A DNA stretch of 30,766 nt, taken from NCBI GenBank assembly GCA_002633005.1, contig NMRA01000452.1:64001-94766 (forward strand), read 5' to 3'. The notes under the pieces are model-generated. The model saw nothing but the letters and a program-made list of their open reading frames with translations, searched no databases and was not told where the DNA came from. The translations under genes and the position numbers were made by a program. Source of the DNA: Phoronis australis (taxonomy: Eukaryota; Phoronida; Phoronidae). Positions 9,287 through 19,667 of the stretch are shown here, in pieces (position 1 is the first letter of the stretch; the number at the start of each line of letters is the position of its first letter).

Positions 9287-9771
9287 ATTTTAAAAATTAC
9301 TTCACGGAAAGATAAATACTACAGGTAACACTACTGCCCAGAAATAAAAATAAAGTATTTGGGCTACAGGTAAACATTGCACAAATTAATTATTATACAA
9401 ACATTAGTAAACAGTAATCATATGTGTGCGTGTGTCTGTGTATGAATATAAATGCATGTACGCAAATATATACAAGTGTAGTTTTTCGAAAGTTACGTAA
9501 ACACATCTGTTAGTAGGGCCTAAAATTTTCACTTTTTAAATTTTATTTCACTGGTTAAGGTAAATACTACAAGTAAAATTACTACCCAGAAATCTAATGT
9601 ACAAACAGGTATCTGAGAAAACTTGTAAACATTGCACACATGAATTGTTTTAGAAACAACAGAAAACGGTAACAGATACATGCATGTGTACGCACAGCTA
9701 TGCAAATAAATACATGAACAGATTTTCGAAAGTTACGCAAACACACCTGTTCGGAGGGCCTGGACTCAAAT
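9287..9771. repeat. Two-unit ~245-bp tandem repeat in unit A
   Basis: Blocks 'ataaatactacaggtaa', 'gtaaacattgcaca', 'acgcaaatatatac' and 'cgaaagttacgtaaacac' in 9287-9523 recur in the same order in 9533-9771. Unit B has the same doublet (about 19200-19365 and 19380-19615), so the repeat arose before the GPCR unit was duplicated. Confidence 0.6.
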
Positions 9772-9809
9772 TTGCAGAGCATCCATTCTCAAACCAAATA
9801 TCACTTCTT

Positions 9810-10600
9810 TTCATAAAGTATTGCAACACGGATATTCATGCGACCAATAACAATGCGTGCGCATTCAAACTACATTGTCATTATTACGTGTATCTTATCC
9901 AGTATACAAGGAATGTAGCCACGTCAATGAATGCTAATGCTGATCTTGTACTTAACTCTGTAATAGTGCTTTCACCCAAAACTGGTTCTCTCAGCTACTA
10001 CCCTACTATAAGTGCTTCCTGTGTAAGGTAAAGCAATATTCAACATAACAAATTCTTACTAACTGCACCTGCACGTGGTTCGAGGAAGGTCGTCTCTTTT
10101 CGTTTCTTTAACTCACGCAAGCCATAGTACTGCTTGAGGATTTGAAACCTGGGATGCGTTTCGTACTACAAAAATCTCGCGATTAAGTATGCTGTGGTCA
10201 CGAGCTTTGGTTATACTGCATGGCGATATCTCTAGAAGTATTGCGTGATCTTGCGTCGTCGCCAGGTTTTCGCGTCTACGGAACACTGACCGAGCTTACT
10301 ATGATTTCAACTGAATATCATGAGGACACCACACTAGTACAAATAATTCCAGGCACTCACGTTTCACCACGTGCATATTTGAAACTTTCTGAAACTCGAT
10401 CAGTCCCTTTCTTGAGTCTAGTAAAATTGATATTTAACGAGATGATGTCCACAGATACATCTGGAACCTGGGCGTCTTTTGAAGAGAAAATTCGCTGCAG
10501 CTAAGTTTCCACTTTCAAAGAGTTCTATATAGACTCCAAGTGACATGAGTTCTTTGAGAAGTTCTGTGACTTGGCGCATGTGAAAATGGCAGCGGATTTA
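9810..10600. other. 3' flank of GPCR A, no separate gene
   Basis: A 94-codon + strand frame (10220-10504) is not kept open in the matching sequence of unit B (about 21900-22160), where frameshifting indels break it, so it is not counted as coding. The stretch is presumably 3' UTR and flank of the receptor gene. Confidence 0.4.
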
Positions 10601-11593
10601 CTAAGTGTTCTGCCAAAAGCAAAGGAGTTTTTTGAAAGCCTTCCGGAAGTTTGTGCTGGAAAGTGCGTAAATGAGCGGATTAAGAGCACAGTTAATATGA
10701 ATAGCCATGACAAAGATGTCTCTGATAACTTGCAACGGCCAAGGGGAAGTCGGCGTGATTGGACCGGTTGCGATTCTTAAGATTGAAATCGGAAGGTAGC
10801 AGATTGTATAGATGAGCAGAACACGTGACATGGTGCGAAGAGTGACATATTGTCGCTGAGCGTCTTCACTGATTTGAGCGCCTTGAGCGACAATTCTCCG
10901 CCGTTGTCTCCACGCTGCAATAGCTGTGTAAATGTGCGTTGGGTATGTTACAGCCATAGGTATGTAAATACCAAACGCAAATGTAAGTTTTGACAGGCCA
11001 GGTCCAATGAGCGTCTCGAGATTACACTCCTGTCCGCTAGGAATAACGTAACCTAGGTGATATGTTGAAATAAACATGAACGGGACAAGCACCAAGACCG
11101 GATAAAAGAGTGCCCAGATCACCAGCATAGTACACACGCGCTTGGTCATCAGTTGTTCATATCTCAGGGGATATGATATTGCAACGAAACGGTTAAATGC
11201 CAGCACAGCCAACATAGACAGAGTTACACCAAGAGCCCATTTCTGGAAGATCTCCTCGGCGTAGCATTCTATCTCAGAGTTGCCAAACAGAGTTGTTCCA
11301 TTCATGGATGATGCGTATCTCTTGAAGACGTAGATTGGGCTGTGAAAAGCCGCTCCGAGATCAGTTATAGCTAGACCGAGTATAATAATATTACTCTCTT
11401 CGTCCTTGATAGCATAGAACTTGAAATACGAAATAACAACGAGAATGTTTCCGAAGATAACACAGACAAAAATAACAATTTCGATGATTATGTATAAAAC
11501 TAAGACCAACGGCGGAGCGGCGGAGTTTGAAATTGACGTATTTGCCCCCAATGTGTCAAAATTGCCAAACGATTCGTTTTCAACAGACGACAT
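10601..11593 (-). CDS. Class A (rhodopsin-like) GPCR, orphan, paralogue A
   Basis: A 330-residue seven-helix receptor in one exon. Visible landmarks: GN in helix 1 (Asn49), LAxxD in helix 2 (Asp78), Cys110 at the top of helix 3 paired with the Cys in GQECN of loop 2, NRF in place of DRY (134-136), CYLP in helix 6 in place of CWxP, NPLIY in helix 7 (from Asn305) and the helix-8 run FRKAFKKLLCF. N-glycosylation sequons occur at Asn6 and Asn18. Position 3.32 is Gln and 7.43 is His, so it is neither a typical amine receptor nor an opsin. The frame is open further upstream, but its first codon there is GTG; the first ATG is at 11593 and lines up with the ATG of the paralogue. It acts at the plasma membrane through G proteins. 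The ligand is unknown; a sensory role is an inference. Confidence 0.92.
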   Translation of the reverse strand: MSSVENESFGNFDTLGANTSISNSAAPPLVLVLYIIIEIVIFVCVIFGNILVVISYFKFYAIKDEESNIIILGLAITDLGAAFHSPIYVFKRYASSMNGTTLFGNSEIECYAEEIFQKWALGVTLSMLAVLAFNRFVAISYPLRYEQLMTKRVCTMLVIWALFYPVLVLVPFMFISTYHLGYVIPSGQECNLETLIGPGLSKLTFAFGIYIPMAVTYPTHIYTAIAAWRQRRRIVAQGAQISEDAQRQYVTLRTMSRVLLIYTICYLPISILRIATGPITPTSPWPLQVIRDIFVMAIHINCALNPLIYALSSTNFRKAFKKLLCFWQNT

Positions 11594-11899
11594 CGCTCCG
11601 AAATCTGTTTCAACTCGAGTTATGCGCACTCTGACAATCACCTGGACTATGAGATAATCAATGTCGCATCGAAGAAAAAGGAAGGAGTGTATCCTGTGAT
11701 TGGTTGACGCTTAATCCAGACGTCACTCTGGCGTTTCACATGCCATAGATTATATGTGACAACGCTCCACGTGCCATTGTTGGCTAAGGGACTTATTACT
11801 TTCCGGTGCAATTTTGCATGCAAAAAATCTGAAATAAGGTAAAAAATGTATACCGTACGTGTCCCTGCCGTAAATGTTCTGGGCATAGCCTAGAGGGCC

Positions 11900-12946
11900 A
11901 CATTAAAGGTTAGACCAACAACGTGATTCTAATCATAACTCATTTCACTTGTACTGTCAGGTAGCCTTGGTTTAAAACTGTATAACTATACGATGCTGGG
12001 ATTAACGGGGTCACAACCTGCCATTGTAACGACCTATGAGTATTGTGCGACTGGTAGTGTCTGATTACTTTATGGCGGTTACTATTTTCTTGACAATAGT
12101 GCCCTAAATTAATCTATGGGTTCAAGTATCGTATGGTGGCCAGTGAAATCTAAAATAACACTAGGAAGCCGTGATTTTTCGGATTTTTGGGAAAATGTGT
12201 TTTTGTCCCTGTATTTTTGGTGGAAATGGTCAATAATCCAATTAACAAAAAGTGCTGGCCCGAGTTACATAGATCCGATTTTTTTTTCGTCTGCTTGGGT
12301 TGATGCAAGACCATCCCAACTGGGTATTATCATATGAATTGAATTTTCTTCAGCAAAAATCTTTTCTACCGCTTGAACCAAATATCTTTGCAAGAACAGG
12401 GAATATTTCGGTTGGACAACTTCATATAAATTTTCAATACAAATGCATCAAGAATATCATATGCCACATTTTCTTACGAATTCATACGTGAATTGCCGCT
12501 AGCCCATAATATGGACTCTGCCACCTTCAAGCAGAGTTCAAACAAACGAAAATAAAATAGCACGTCAGCAGTTAAAATTCCATCTCCATAAAAATAACGC
12601 AGGCCTATTTACAATGTCCATTTCTTTTCTAACTCCAACAAGGGTCGCTCGTTCCGGCACTCTTGCAAGAGTGAAGTTTCTCTGTTTCATGACGCTGCGC
12701 TCCAGCTAGAAAAGCTGATAATTGCCCTTTCTCCATCAGTGTTCACAATTACAGCCTCGCTCATGGTCTCATCTCGTCTATTGCAAATACTCGCTCATTT
12801 AATTTACACTCACTCACTATATTGATATATGCACACGTAAGTTTCTTCATCGGAGTCGAGTTGTGTGTCACTAATTTCCGGTTCACGTGTTCTTCTTCTG
12901 GAAAATTGTTTTACTTTCTAAGTATTAATACATTTTTGACTACTTT
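11900..12946. other. No gene recognised
   Basis: Open frames up to 73 codons (12116-12337) show no family features. No repeats shared with the rest of the window were recognised. Confidence 0.3.
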
Positions 12947-13070
12947 CAGTGGTGTATTGGGGGGACAATGGGGTCACGCCTCCCCCCAGACCCTAAAATT
13001 CTCCCAGATTCTATTTGACAGTTCGGGGGTTGCGAATGTCTGTCTAATACTCTGCTTTGCGCCCCCCCCC
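12947..13070. mobile_element. hAT-type terminal fragment (probable MITE end)
   Basis: It begins CAGTGGTGTATTGGGGGG, close to the CAGTGGCGnA...GGGGGG termini common in hAT-superfamily non-autonomous elements, and continues with the usual CCCCCC/GGGGGG-rich, 'ccctaaaattc' block. A C-run followed by an A-run ends the stretch at about 13077. The opposite terminus and target duplication were not found, so the element is partial or was disrupted by the adjacent Penelope-like insertion. Confidence 0.4.
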
Positions 13071-13136
13071 AAAAAAAATCTTTTATTAATTTTGATGATT
13101 AACAATGTCGTATTAATTATTGTTTCATACCAATAT

Positions 13137-13893
13137 GATCAAAAACCGGACGATTGCCGCACAAATAAAAAAGTTCATGTTCAATTCAACGTTTCGTCTT
13201 TTCATTAGACATCATCAGGATAGTATTTACAACAATTTAGGACACAAAGTGCCAACATACAGCTCAGGTAACATCCATAGAGTGAAGTGAGAGATACATA
13301 GAATATGGTCAGTAGCTTATTCATTGCATAGACCCAGCAGTTGAACTTATAGTTGTTTTCAAACCCCTCGGAAACTTTCCAATATGCTGTGTAAACTGAA
13401 GTCACTCATCCCTTTATTGAACAAGAGCAATGTTGTGTATAAGGTTGAATGTGACAACTGTAAGGAATTCTAAATCGGACTCACACAGAGACGCATCTGT
13501 GACAGGTTGAAAGAACATCACACCTCAGAGAAAAGTAACATATATAGGCATTTTATTAGCTACAATCACCAAGCCAACTCTGTTAGTATTATCTGCAGAG
13601 AACTCAATAAGGAGTTACTGTACATTAAAGCGGAGTCACTGGCCACTCAGAACCAGCATGCCACTGATTCTCTGAATAACATGCAGAGCTCTGTCACCCT
13701 GCAGCTATGGTGATGACCAGAGCTACTGACCATATTCTATGTATCTCTCACTTCACTCTATGGATGTATGCTGTATATTGGCACTTGTTGTCCTAAGTTG
13801 TTGTAAATATCCTGATGATGTCTAATGAAAAGACGAAACGTTGAATTGAACATGAACTTTTTTATTTGTGCGGCGATCGTCTGGTTTTTGATC
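13137..13893 (+). mobile_element. Penelope-like element remnant with inverted terminal arms
   Basis: Two long inverted arms, 13137-13317 and 13721-13893 (about 85-90% matched by eye), flank a central coding remnant. The centre encodes the C-terminal GIY-YIG endonuclease of Penelope-like retroelements: VVYKV, a CxxC pair, the IGLT block and RLKEH. LTR-like repeats in inverted orientation are a known property of this class. The reverse transcriptase is absent, and the nuclease carries a nonsense codon at the YIG tyrosine, so the copy is dead. The arms hold a hammerhead-ribozyme-like core (see findings). Confidence 0.75.
13396..13713 (+). pseudogene. GIY-YIG endonuclease fragment (Penelope-like)
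   Basis: About 105 codons read in one frame, interrupted only by TAA at 13471-13473, exactly where the tyrosine of the YIG motif is expected. Visible family features, in order: NVVYKV, CDNC (two cysteines typical of this retroelement nuclease), IGLT, RRICDRLKEHH, and a later basic/acidic segment ending in TGA at 13711. In active elements this domain nicks target DNA for retrotransposition. It is too short to include the reverse transcriptase, which should lie upstream but is replaced by the left arm. Confidence 0.75.
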
Positions 13894-15290
13894 TTATTGT
13901 GACCAAAAACTGATTTAATCAAACCAATATGAACTTAAATTTCGCTTTACGTTTACTCAAATGTACGAGTCGTATCAGCACGTCAATGTCAACCACCGGT
14001 TTCAGTTAAGATTTTAAACAGCTGTAACGGGCTAAGTGAGTGTCGGTTGATCCAAGATTTCTAATGCCGTCGGCCGTTAGCACTACATCTGGATCAGTTC
14101 CACAACCAGCCAGCTAGTTCTAAGAAGATTAACGTCAAAATACTACTGTAAGTACACCCAGTGCATGTTCACTTCACATATATTTCAATATTTCGGTTTG
14201 CAAGCCATGGTGCGTTCGGCCGAGCTCTTCACGTAAGTCAAACCACCAACATTCCTTCATAGATCCTAACCACCTCACTTTCAACACCAATTGTGCGGTA
14301 GGCCTCTCGTGGGGACTCCTTGGCCCAGGTCAACCATCCAGAGATGGTTAGTCGTGTCTTGGCTTGTTCTGGCCACCTACACACCAGACAGTCAGGTGAG
14401 TTGACTTGCCCGTCATTACTTTCACTTTTGTTTGTTCTGTGCACAACGAATTATTCTACGTACCCTATTAACAGCATAATACAAAGAGAGGTGTGCAGTC
14501 TGCAGAACAGGGTTTGCACCAGTGCCGCTGCGTTTTCATGTTAATAAACTGACACCAGCAACGAGAGTGATTTGATAAAGGTGGATAGTTCCTAGATGAG
14601 ACAACGTGTACGCTAACATTTGGGGTTTTGTTACCCCTTCGTTTAAGTGAGCCAAAGCTAGACTATGACTAACTCAGTAGCCTACATAATCCTAAAAGAT
14701 TGAATGGGCCACGATGAAACTTTTCACGCCCAATTTTTTTTTTTGACCGAGAACAGTGCATAAATCAAATTATGTGAAAGTTTCATACAAACCGCACTCA
14801 GCCATTTCTGAGATATGGTTTTCAGAAGTTAGGCAAATTTGTCCATTTTTAGAATGCTTCATAACCTTATAAGCAGGTAATTCAAACTTACTCTCGCATT
14901 TTACGAGCGATGTGTTAATATTGTACCAATGTTTACCACCAAAGGCTAGTTCAAAAGTGCCACTGTTTTGCAAACTTTGTCCCAATTCCAACTTAGAATA
15001 TGCATACTGCGACACACCTTGAAGTGTTTTAATACAAGGCCTAGATGATATTGTGGCTGATTTTCATGTGACTTGTTATAAACCTATAGGCCCTACTGCT
15101 TGATTATTTTTTCTGTTGTGTTGTGATTCAAAATGAATAAAAAATGTTTCTGCAAACTTGACACCAGATGTTTACCGTGTGTAACTAAATTAATCAAAAG
15201 ACCATGATCCAGACAGAAGTTGAGGTAACTCAAAGTTGATCTTTTGGTCTCAAGAGAAAACTTAGCCAACCGTCTTTGCCATATCTGAGA
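13894..15290. other. No gene recognised
   Basis: About 1.4 kb without recognisable coding sequence. The block 'aaactgacaccagcaac' (14547-14563) recurs at 16698 and 27090 inside the long repeat R2, hinting at a short shared element. Open frames of 68-81 codons on either strand have no family features. Confidence 0.3.
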
Positions 15291-15329
15291 AAATGACAAC
15301 TGATGGCGGCGACTATCTGGTGGATCCCA

Positions 15330-15599
15330 CTACCACTCAGTGGCTGATCTACGTTTTCAGTAAGGGGGCTTAGGATTCGCGCGAATTCAAGGCGCGTAGC
15401 GCCGAGGGGAGGGTAGTCGGGAGGGGGTTTTCCCCTTCCCGCGTAAGATTTTCTTTGGTTTTTGTAGCTGATTTTGTTTTCCTGACGACGTTTCTTTTCA
15501 TTCTTATTTTTGATCCTGACCCAGGGGAGGAGGGTTTGAGCCCCCTGAACTCCCCCCCCCCCGTAGNCCCCCCCCCCCCGTAGATCTGCCTCTACCACT
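15330..15599. mobile_element. hAT-type MITE with 8-bp target duplications
   Basis: The element spans 15338-15591 (254 bp), flanked by exact CTACCACT duplications at 15330-15337 and 15592-15599. It starts CAGTGGCTGATCTACG and its complementary end starts AGGCAGATCTACG, giving imperfect terminal inverted repeats. It contains G-runs and C-runs (with one ambiguous base at 15567) and no transposase. The flanks rejoin as 'ctaccactgtgcgtcctagtgcc', which aligns with 'ctaccagtgtgccccctagtggc' at 30391-30413, an independent empty site. The 8-bp duplication is the hAT-superfamily hallmark. Confidence 0.75.
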
Positions 15600-15740
15600 G
15601 TGCGTCCTAGTGCCAATTATATATTTTAACGTTTCGTTCTGTAGTTTCGGTGTTCCTTGACGTCTATTCATGAAATTTGACAAACATCTTCCCATTTTCA
15701 AATGCATGTGACCTCGCCACCTATCGGCCAAACCTTAAGG
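15592..15740 (+). repeat. Diverged unit of the ~150-bp dispersed repeat (R3)
   Basis: 'ctaccactgtgcgtcctagtgccaatt', then 'ttttaacgttt', then 'attcatgaaatttgac' follow the order of 30391-30480. The MITE at 15338-15591 is inserted inside this repeat, whose left part lies at about 15300-15337. Confidence 0.6.
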
Positions 15741-15887
15741 ATTACTGTGAAACTGACACACGTGGTCCTCAATACTGGGGCGGTTCTTTTTGAGCGGTTC
15801 CGTCTACTGTAGGGTCCTCTATTGCTATTTTTGCGGCCGCACATGTGGTCTACAGGATTTTTGTTAAATTTGGCAAGTTTATTGCAT

Positions 15888-15939
15888 GGGCGCACCCAGG
15901 GGGAGCTCGGGAGGGGGGCTCGAAGGACCCCCCTAATTT
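15888..15939. mobile_element. G/C-run terminal fragment, hAT-like
   Basis: 'catgggcgcacccaggggg' followed by G-runs and 'acccccctaatttt' resembles the G-rich ends of hAT MITEs in the window (12947, 15338). It abuts the left edge of repeat R2 copy A. No target duplication was identified. Confidence 0.25.
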
Positions 15940-16895
15940 TGCGAAGTCGGGACTGATGAGCTCTAGCTCGTCCTAAGTCGGGATTGCGAGTTGCCATGTT
16001 GGCGTTTATTACTGAGCGTTCTGTTTCAAAATGAATAATTCTCACCCTAACCAATACTTATATTTAACTGAAACAAAGTCTGTCTGATTAGATGCAATTT
16101 GTAATGCCTTTGGAGTGTTCGTGGGTGCAAATCAGTTGAGAAGCCAGCAATGAATAAATCACTGCGTTACCGGCTTTAGGTGCAATAAAACTAATTGACG
16201 GGACACCGAGGCCGTGTGAGCTTATGCTAATTTTGTGTTTGCTGGCAGAAACTGTTGTGAAACAACTCGATTTCCATTCCACGACCAGGTGTTGGGGGAA
16301 TCTTTATTTACATGTACATTATTCAAATAATGATCGTCAATGTACAACTTCTGCCTTGACGGTGCTGTGGCCAAAGCGGAACCTGAATTCGTGGCCCCCG
16401 ACGAGTAAGTAGATTTGCAGTTTCGTGGCTAATTCACCAACATAATCAGGTGCACGTTACTTTGGCTCACTAGTATAGTATTTTCTTGACTGGAAATTTA
16501 GTTTCCACTGAACTTTGTCTGGTTTATGTTCGTGACCTTATTGGCCTGCCGGACTTTGTAGGCTACGGTGTGTCCAAATACCAATAAATCCGTAAGAGCG
16601 AAATATAACAACACGTTTTTATAAGAAATCGGTGTATTTTTAAGGGTTTTACATCGCAGTTTGATGATTAATTGGTGTTAAACGATGACTTCAAGTGATA
16701 AACTGACACCAGTAACCCGTGTTGTGAACTGCTGAACAGACTGCGTGTGAAACCGATGACGTCATTGGATAATTTCAACACCTCCGTCTGCCGTCAGGTG
16801 TCAGGTAACGCAACGGTACGTGTCGTTATGGAGTTAGACTACTCGATCTAAATTGATACAAATTAGGTTGTTTTTTAGGTGGCATGCTCCTTTAA
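15940..16895. repeat. Long repeat R2, copy A (other copy 26177-27280)
   Basis: About 956 bp, collinear and roughly 93-95% identical with 26177-27280. Both copies start TGCGAAGTCGGGACTGATG and end GGTGGCATGCTCCTTTAA. Copy B has an extra 161 bp and lacks about 14 bp. A perfect CRE palindrome, TGACGTCA, is kept in both (16757-16764 and 27143-27150). No protein or transposase was recognised, so this may be a non-autonomous transposon or a segmental duplication. No terminal inverted repeat was found. Confidence 0.85.
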
Positions 16896-18333
16896 ATTTC
16901 TTTACCATTGACTGCATTTTAGGCTTCGTCGATTTACTTGTCTAAAGTACATTATTACTGGCACAATTAATTTCCGGATTTTGAAATGGACCGCGAGAAT
17001 TATTCACTTAAAAGACCTGCACCGTCACCAATTTCACAGTTCTTGCCGTCAAAAAGTGTACTTCAACTCCTCGTCGATCATTAAAATGTAACTTAGAATC
17101 GGAATCTCTGAACTCAACACAACCGCACTGTTGCAAAATTTGTTCGGTTTGCTGGTATTAAAATACCAAAACCTTGTAACGAACCAGTTGCCATCATTCT
17201 TGCTGTGTACGCAACCTCGTGGAAGAAGAACAGTTGGTTGAGGAATTGGGGGGAGCAGAAACTGGCCAATTAGTGACGCAGTATTTCATGGCGCCGACAG
17301 CTAACGTAAAAGATCGCACCACATGCAACTTTAGCAACAGGATAATGGTAGAACGCCAATCGGTCATAAGCAAAGAGATAAATATAACTAGAGTTGACAT
17401 CACGTGGTTTTCGTTGAGCGTAGTGCTCCGCCATCTTGCTGATGAATCATGTTAGTCGAAATGCGTGTGTACTGTGTAGTATCTAGGAACCAATATTGGT
17501 AACAGCACGGGATTTCAAGTACAAACTCATAGCTTTTATGTTAGGATCATCGAGTACAAACTAGGATTTTTAGAAAATCATCCAAGAAAATCATTGCGTA
17601 CTTGAGCACAGAATTAAAGGGCCTTAACACCTATCTTTAGTTATAGCAGAAAACATCAAAAATAAAGTTTGATTACAAGTATAAAGGATAAACCAAGAAA
17701 AAATGATACAATTTTTGGTCTTTTAAGGATTAAAAATTGAAACTGAAATAAAATTATTTTGTGGGTAAGAATCCGATCGCAGAAACAATATTGTTCAACT
17801 TCATTTGGTCCTTAGAAAACCCTCTTAAGTCCATGTTGCATGGACTTTTGCTTGACTTTCCTTTTTAGTCCGATATATCTTAAAGCGTTTAGTGACCAAG
17901 ATATCTGTTGTTTTCTAGCAATTAAGAAACATAAAAAGTGACTACAAGATTAAAAGTTGTACATTTTTACAGAGTGGACGCCAATTCGAAGATTCGTTGA
18001 TATAAAAATAAGGGATAACCCAAGAATGCTACACCACAGTGTTATATTGAGACGGTAGATGAGTTGTTTATGTAGATTTCAAGAGATGGGACAAATGTTC
18101 TGTACCCTGGCAAGATATTCAAATCTGCAACTGTTTTACTTATAATATGTCCTGTTTATGGTCTTCCGATACTTACAGTGTATTATGCCTGGGTCGGCCG
18201 CCCAAGCAGTGGTGTTCACAGGCACGCGCGACTAACCGATATGCGTGTCTTACCAACCAGTGCAGGGTGTTTTTGGTGTCGTGCATTCTTCTTTTTTCAT
18301 TGAAATACTTAATGTTAACATATCAGTTTCTAT
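16896..18333. other. No gene recognised; one small hairpin
   Basis: Both strands are open over about 70 codons around 17194-17455, without family features. AAGTCCATG-TTG-CATGGACTT at 17827-17847 is a perfect 9-bp stem with a 3-base loop. The remainder is AT-rich. Confidence 0.3.
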
Positions 18334-18352
18334 NNNNNNNNNNNNNNNNNNN
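18334..18352. other. Assembly gap (19 N) beside a C-run
   Basis: Nineteen ambiguous bases precede a run of C and 'agccccctatggtgcgccgccc'. The sequence beside the gap resembles the G/C-run ends of hAT-like elements, so a repeat end probably caused the gap. Confidence 0.9.
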
Positions 18353-18809
18353 CCCCCCCCCCCCCCCAGCCCCCTATGGTGCGCCGCCCATGCTATAACT
18401 CTATCGTTTTGTAAAATGTTTCTACCAACTTTTATTCAAACTGGCCTATGCGCTCAATTCCGAATATGCACATGCACACAAAGATGTACGGTTCCATACA
18501 ATGACACGACTTTATACGCACGCATACTGCATATTGTTCAAGTGTTTCACGCATGCCTCAAATCTTTTTTTAGAATAAATCAAATGGCATCGGGTCAAGG
18601 AATTTTCAGACCCATACTAAAAACTTTGGGAATGCTGTGATGCAATGGTGCGCCGGAGACCGGCCCCCTTGACAGCTGATCATCTTGTCGGTTTATAGAC
18701 ACCTGAAAAAATGGGTAGTATACAATTATAACGACGAAAAAGGCTAATCACTGTATAAAACAGTGACGGATCTAGGATATCATAAAGGGGGCAAACAATT
18801 TGTCTCGGT
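18353..18809. other. No gene; possible hAT-like end at 18763
   Basis: 'cagtgacggatctagg' with a following GGGGG run, at about 18763-18793, resembles a hAT MITE terminus (CAGTGGCGGATC). No partner end or target duplication was found. The rest holds no feature I recognise. Confidence 0.25.
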
Positions 18810-19234
18810 GCAATGTCAATTAATTTAGGGTGTAATAGTAATATAGAAATGAAATGAACCGTACGTTTATAATAGTGACAAATTAAATCAGCTGGGAAAT
18901 AATTTCAATGATTCAAAAGAGTTCTAGCCTATCAGGACAAAGGCTTTAGAACATGAATCCCTCACATTTGCTGTGAAGAAGTGCCAGGCATTAATCCAAA
19001 ATTTTACATCTTTACTCATTGATGGGACCTATGGTGCCGCTTGATTGTGTTCTTCAGTAAAAATTCAGATTGCAGTGACATTTACAAAAAAGTCTGGTAA
19101 ATTGATTACTACAGTACAAATAACTATCCGGAATTAGCAGACAAGGGTTTTCTGATAAATAAAAATTATTATTGAAAAATGGGACATCCGGATAAAAAGC
19201 GAAACTTTATTTGCGCAGCGTGTAAGTATTCGAC

Positions 19235-19255
19235 GTGTGTGCGTGTGCGTGTGTG

Positions 19256-19287
<32 letters not shown>
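19235..19287. repeat. GT microsatellite
   Basis: A GT/GC alternating run of about 53 bp. The matching place in unit A (9421-9441) has only a short 'gtgtgcgtgtgtctgtgtatg', so the tract expanded after the duplication. Confidence 0.95.
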
Positions 19288-19667
19288 AAAGCATATTTAC
19301 ACGCACAAACAGCTACGCAAATAAATACACGTTTTTCGAAAGATATATAAACATACCTGTTATTACGATCTAAAATTTTCATATTAAGCTTTATTTTACG
19401 GATTTAGGTAAATACTACAAGTAATATTACTGCTCAGAAATCAAATTAATAAAACAACATCTGAGCAACCTGTAAACATTTCACAATTGAATTATTTTAG
19501 AACAACAAAAAACAGTGATACCATATATACGTGCATATACACAAGCACGCACAACTGTCACAAATAATGATACACATCAGGTTACCGAAAGTTACGTAAA
19601 CACCTGTTAGTAGGGCCCAGACTTAAAATTGCTGAGCAAACACTCATAAACCAAATATCACTTTCTT

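Larger units (their letters stand above)
8370..11845. repeat. GPCR duplication unit A (partner 18810-23523)
   Basis: Collinear, diverged homology with 18810-23523 runs through the distal 3' flank, an internal two-unit tandem repeat, the whole receptor gene and about 250 bp of its upstream region. The receptor part is best conserved and the flanks are diverged with many indels, so the duplication is not recent. The right limit is near 'caattttgcatgcaaaaa' (11810-11827), matched by 'caattttgcaagcaaaaa' at 23490-23507. Confidence 0.8.

Noticed and set aside
10220-10504. 94-codon + strand frame beside GPCR A.
   Set aside because: The homologous stretch in unit B (about 21900-22160) is broken by frameshifting indels, so it is not under coding constraint.
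11594-11641. N-terminal extension of GPCR A (and 23271-23306 of B) upstream of the first ATG.
   Set aside because: The open frame extends there, but the first codon is GTG in both. The aligned ATGs at 11593 and 23270 are the credible starts.
18245-18640. Proline-rich 131-codon frame running through the N gap.
   Set aside because: It is an artefact of the C-run and the ambiguous bases.
19134-19382. Thr-His-rich frame over the GT microsatellite.
   Set aside because: It is translation of a dinucleotide repeat.
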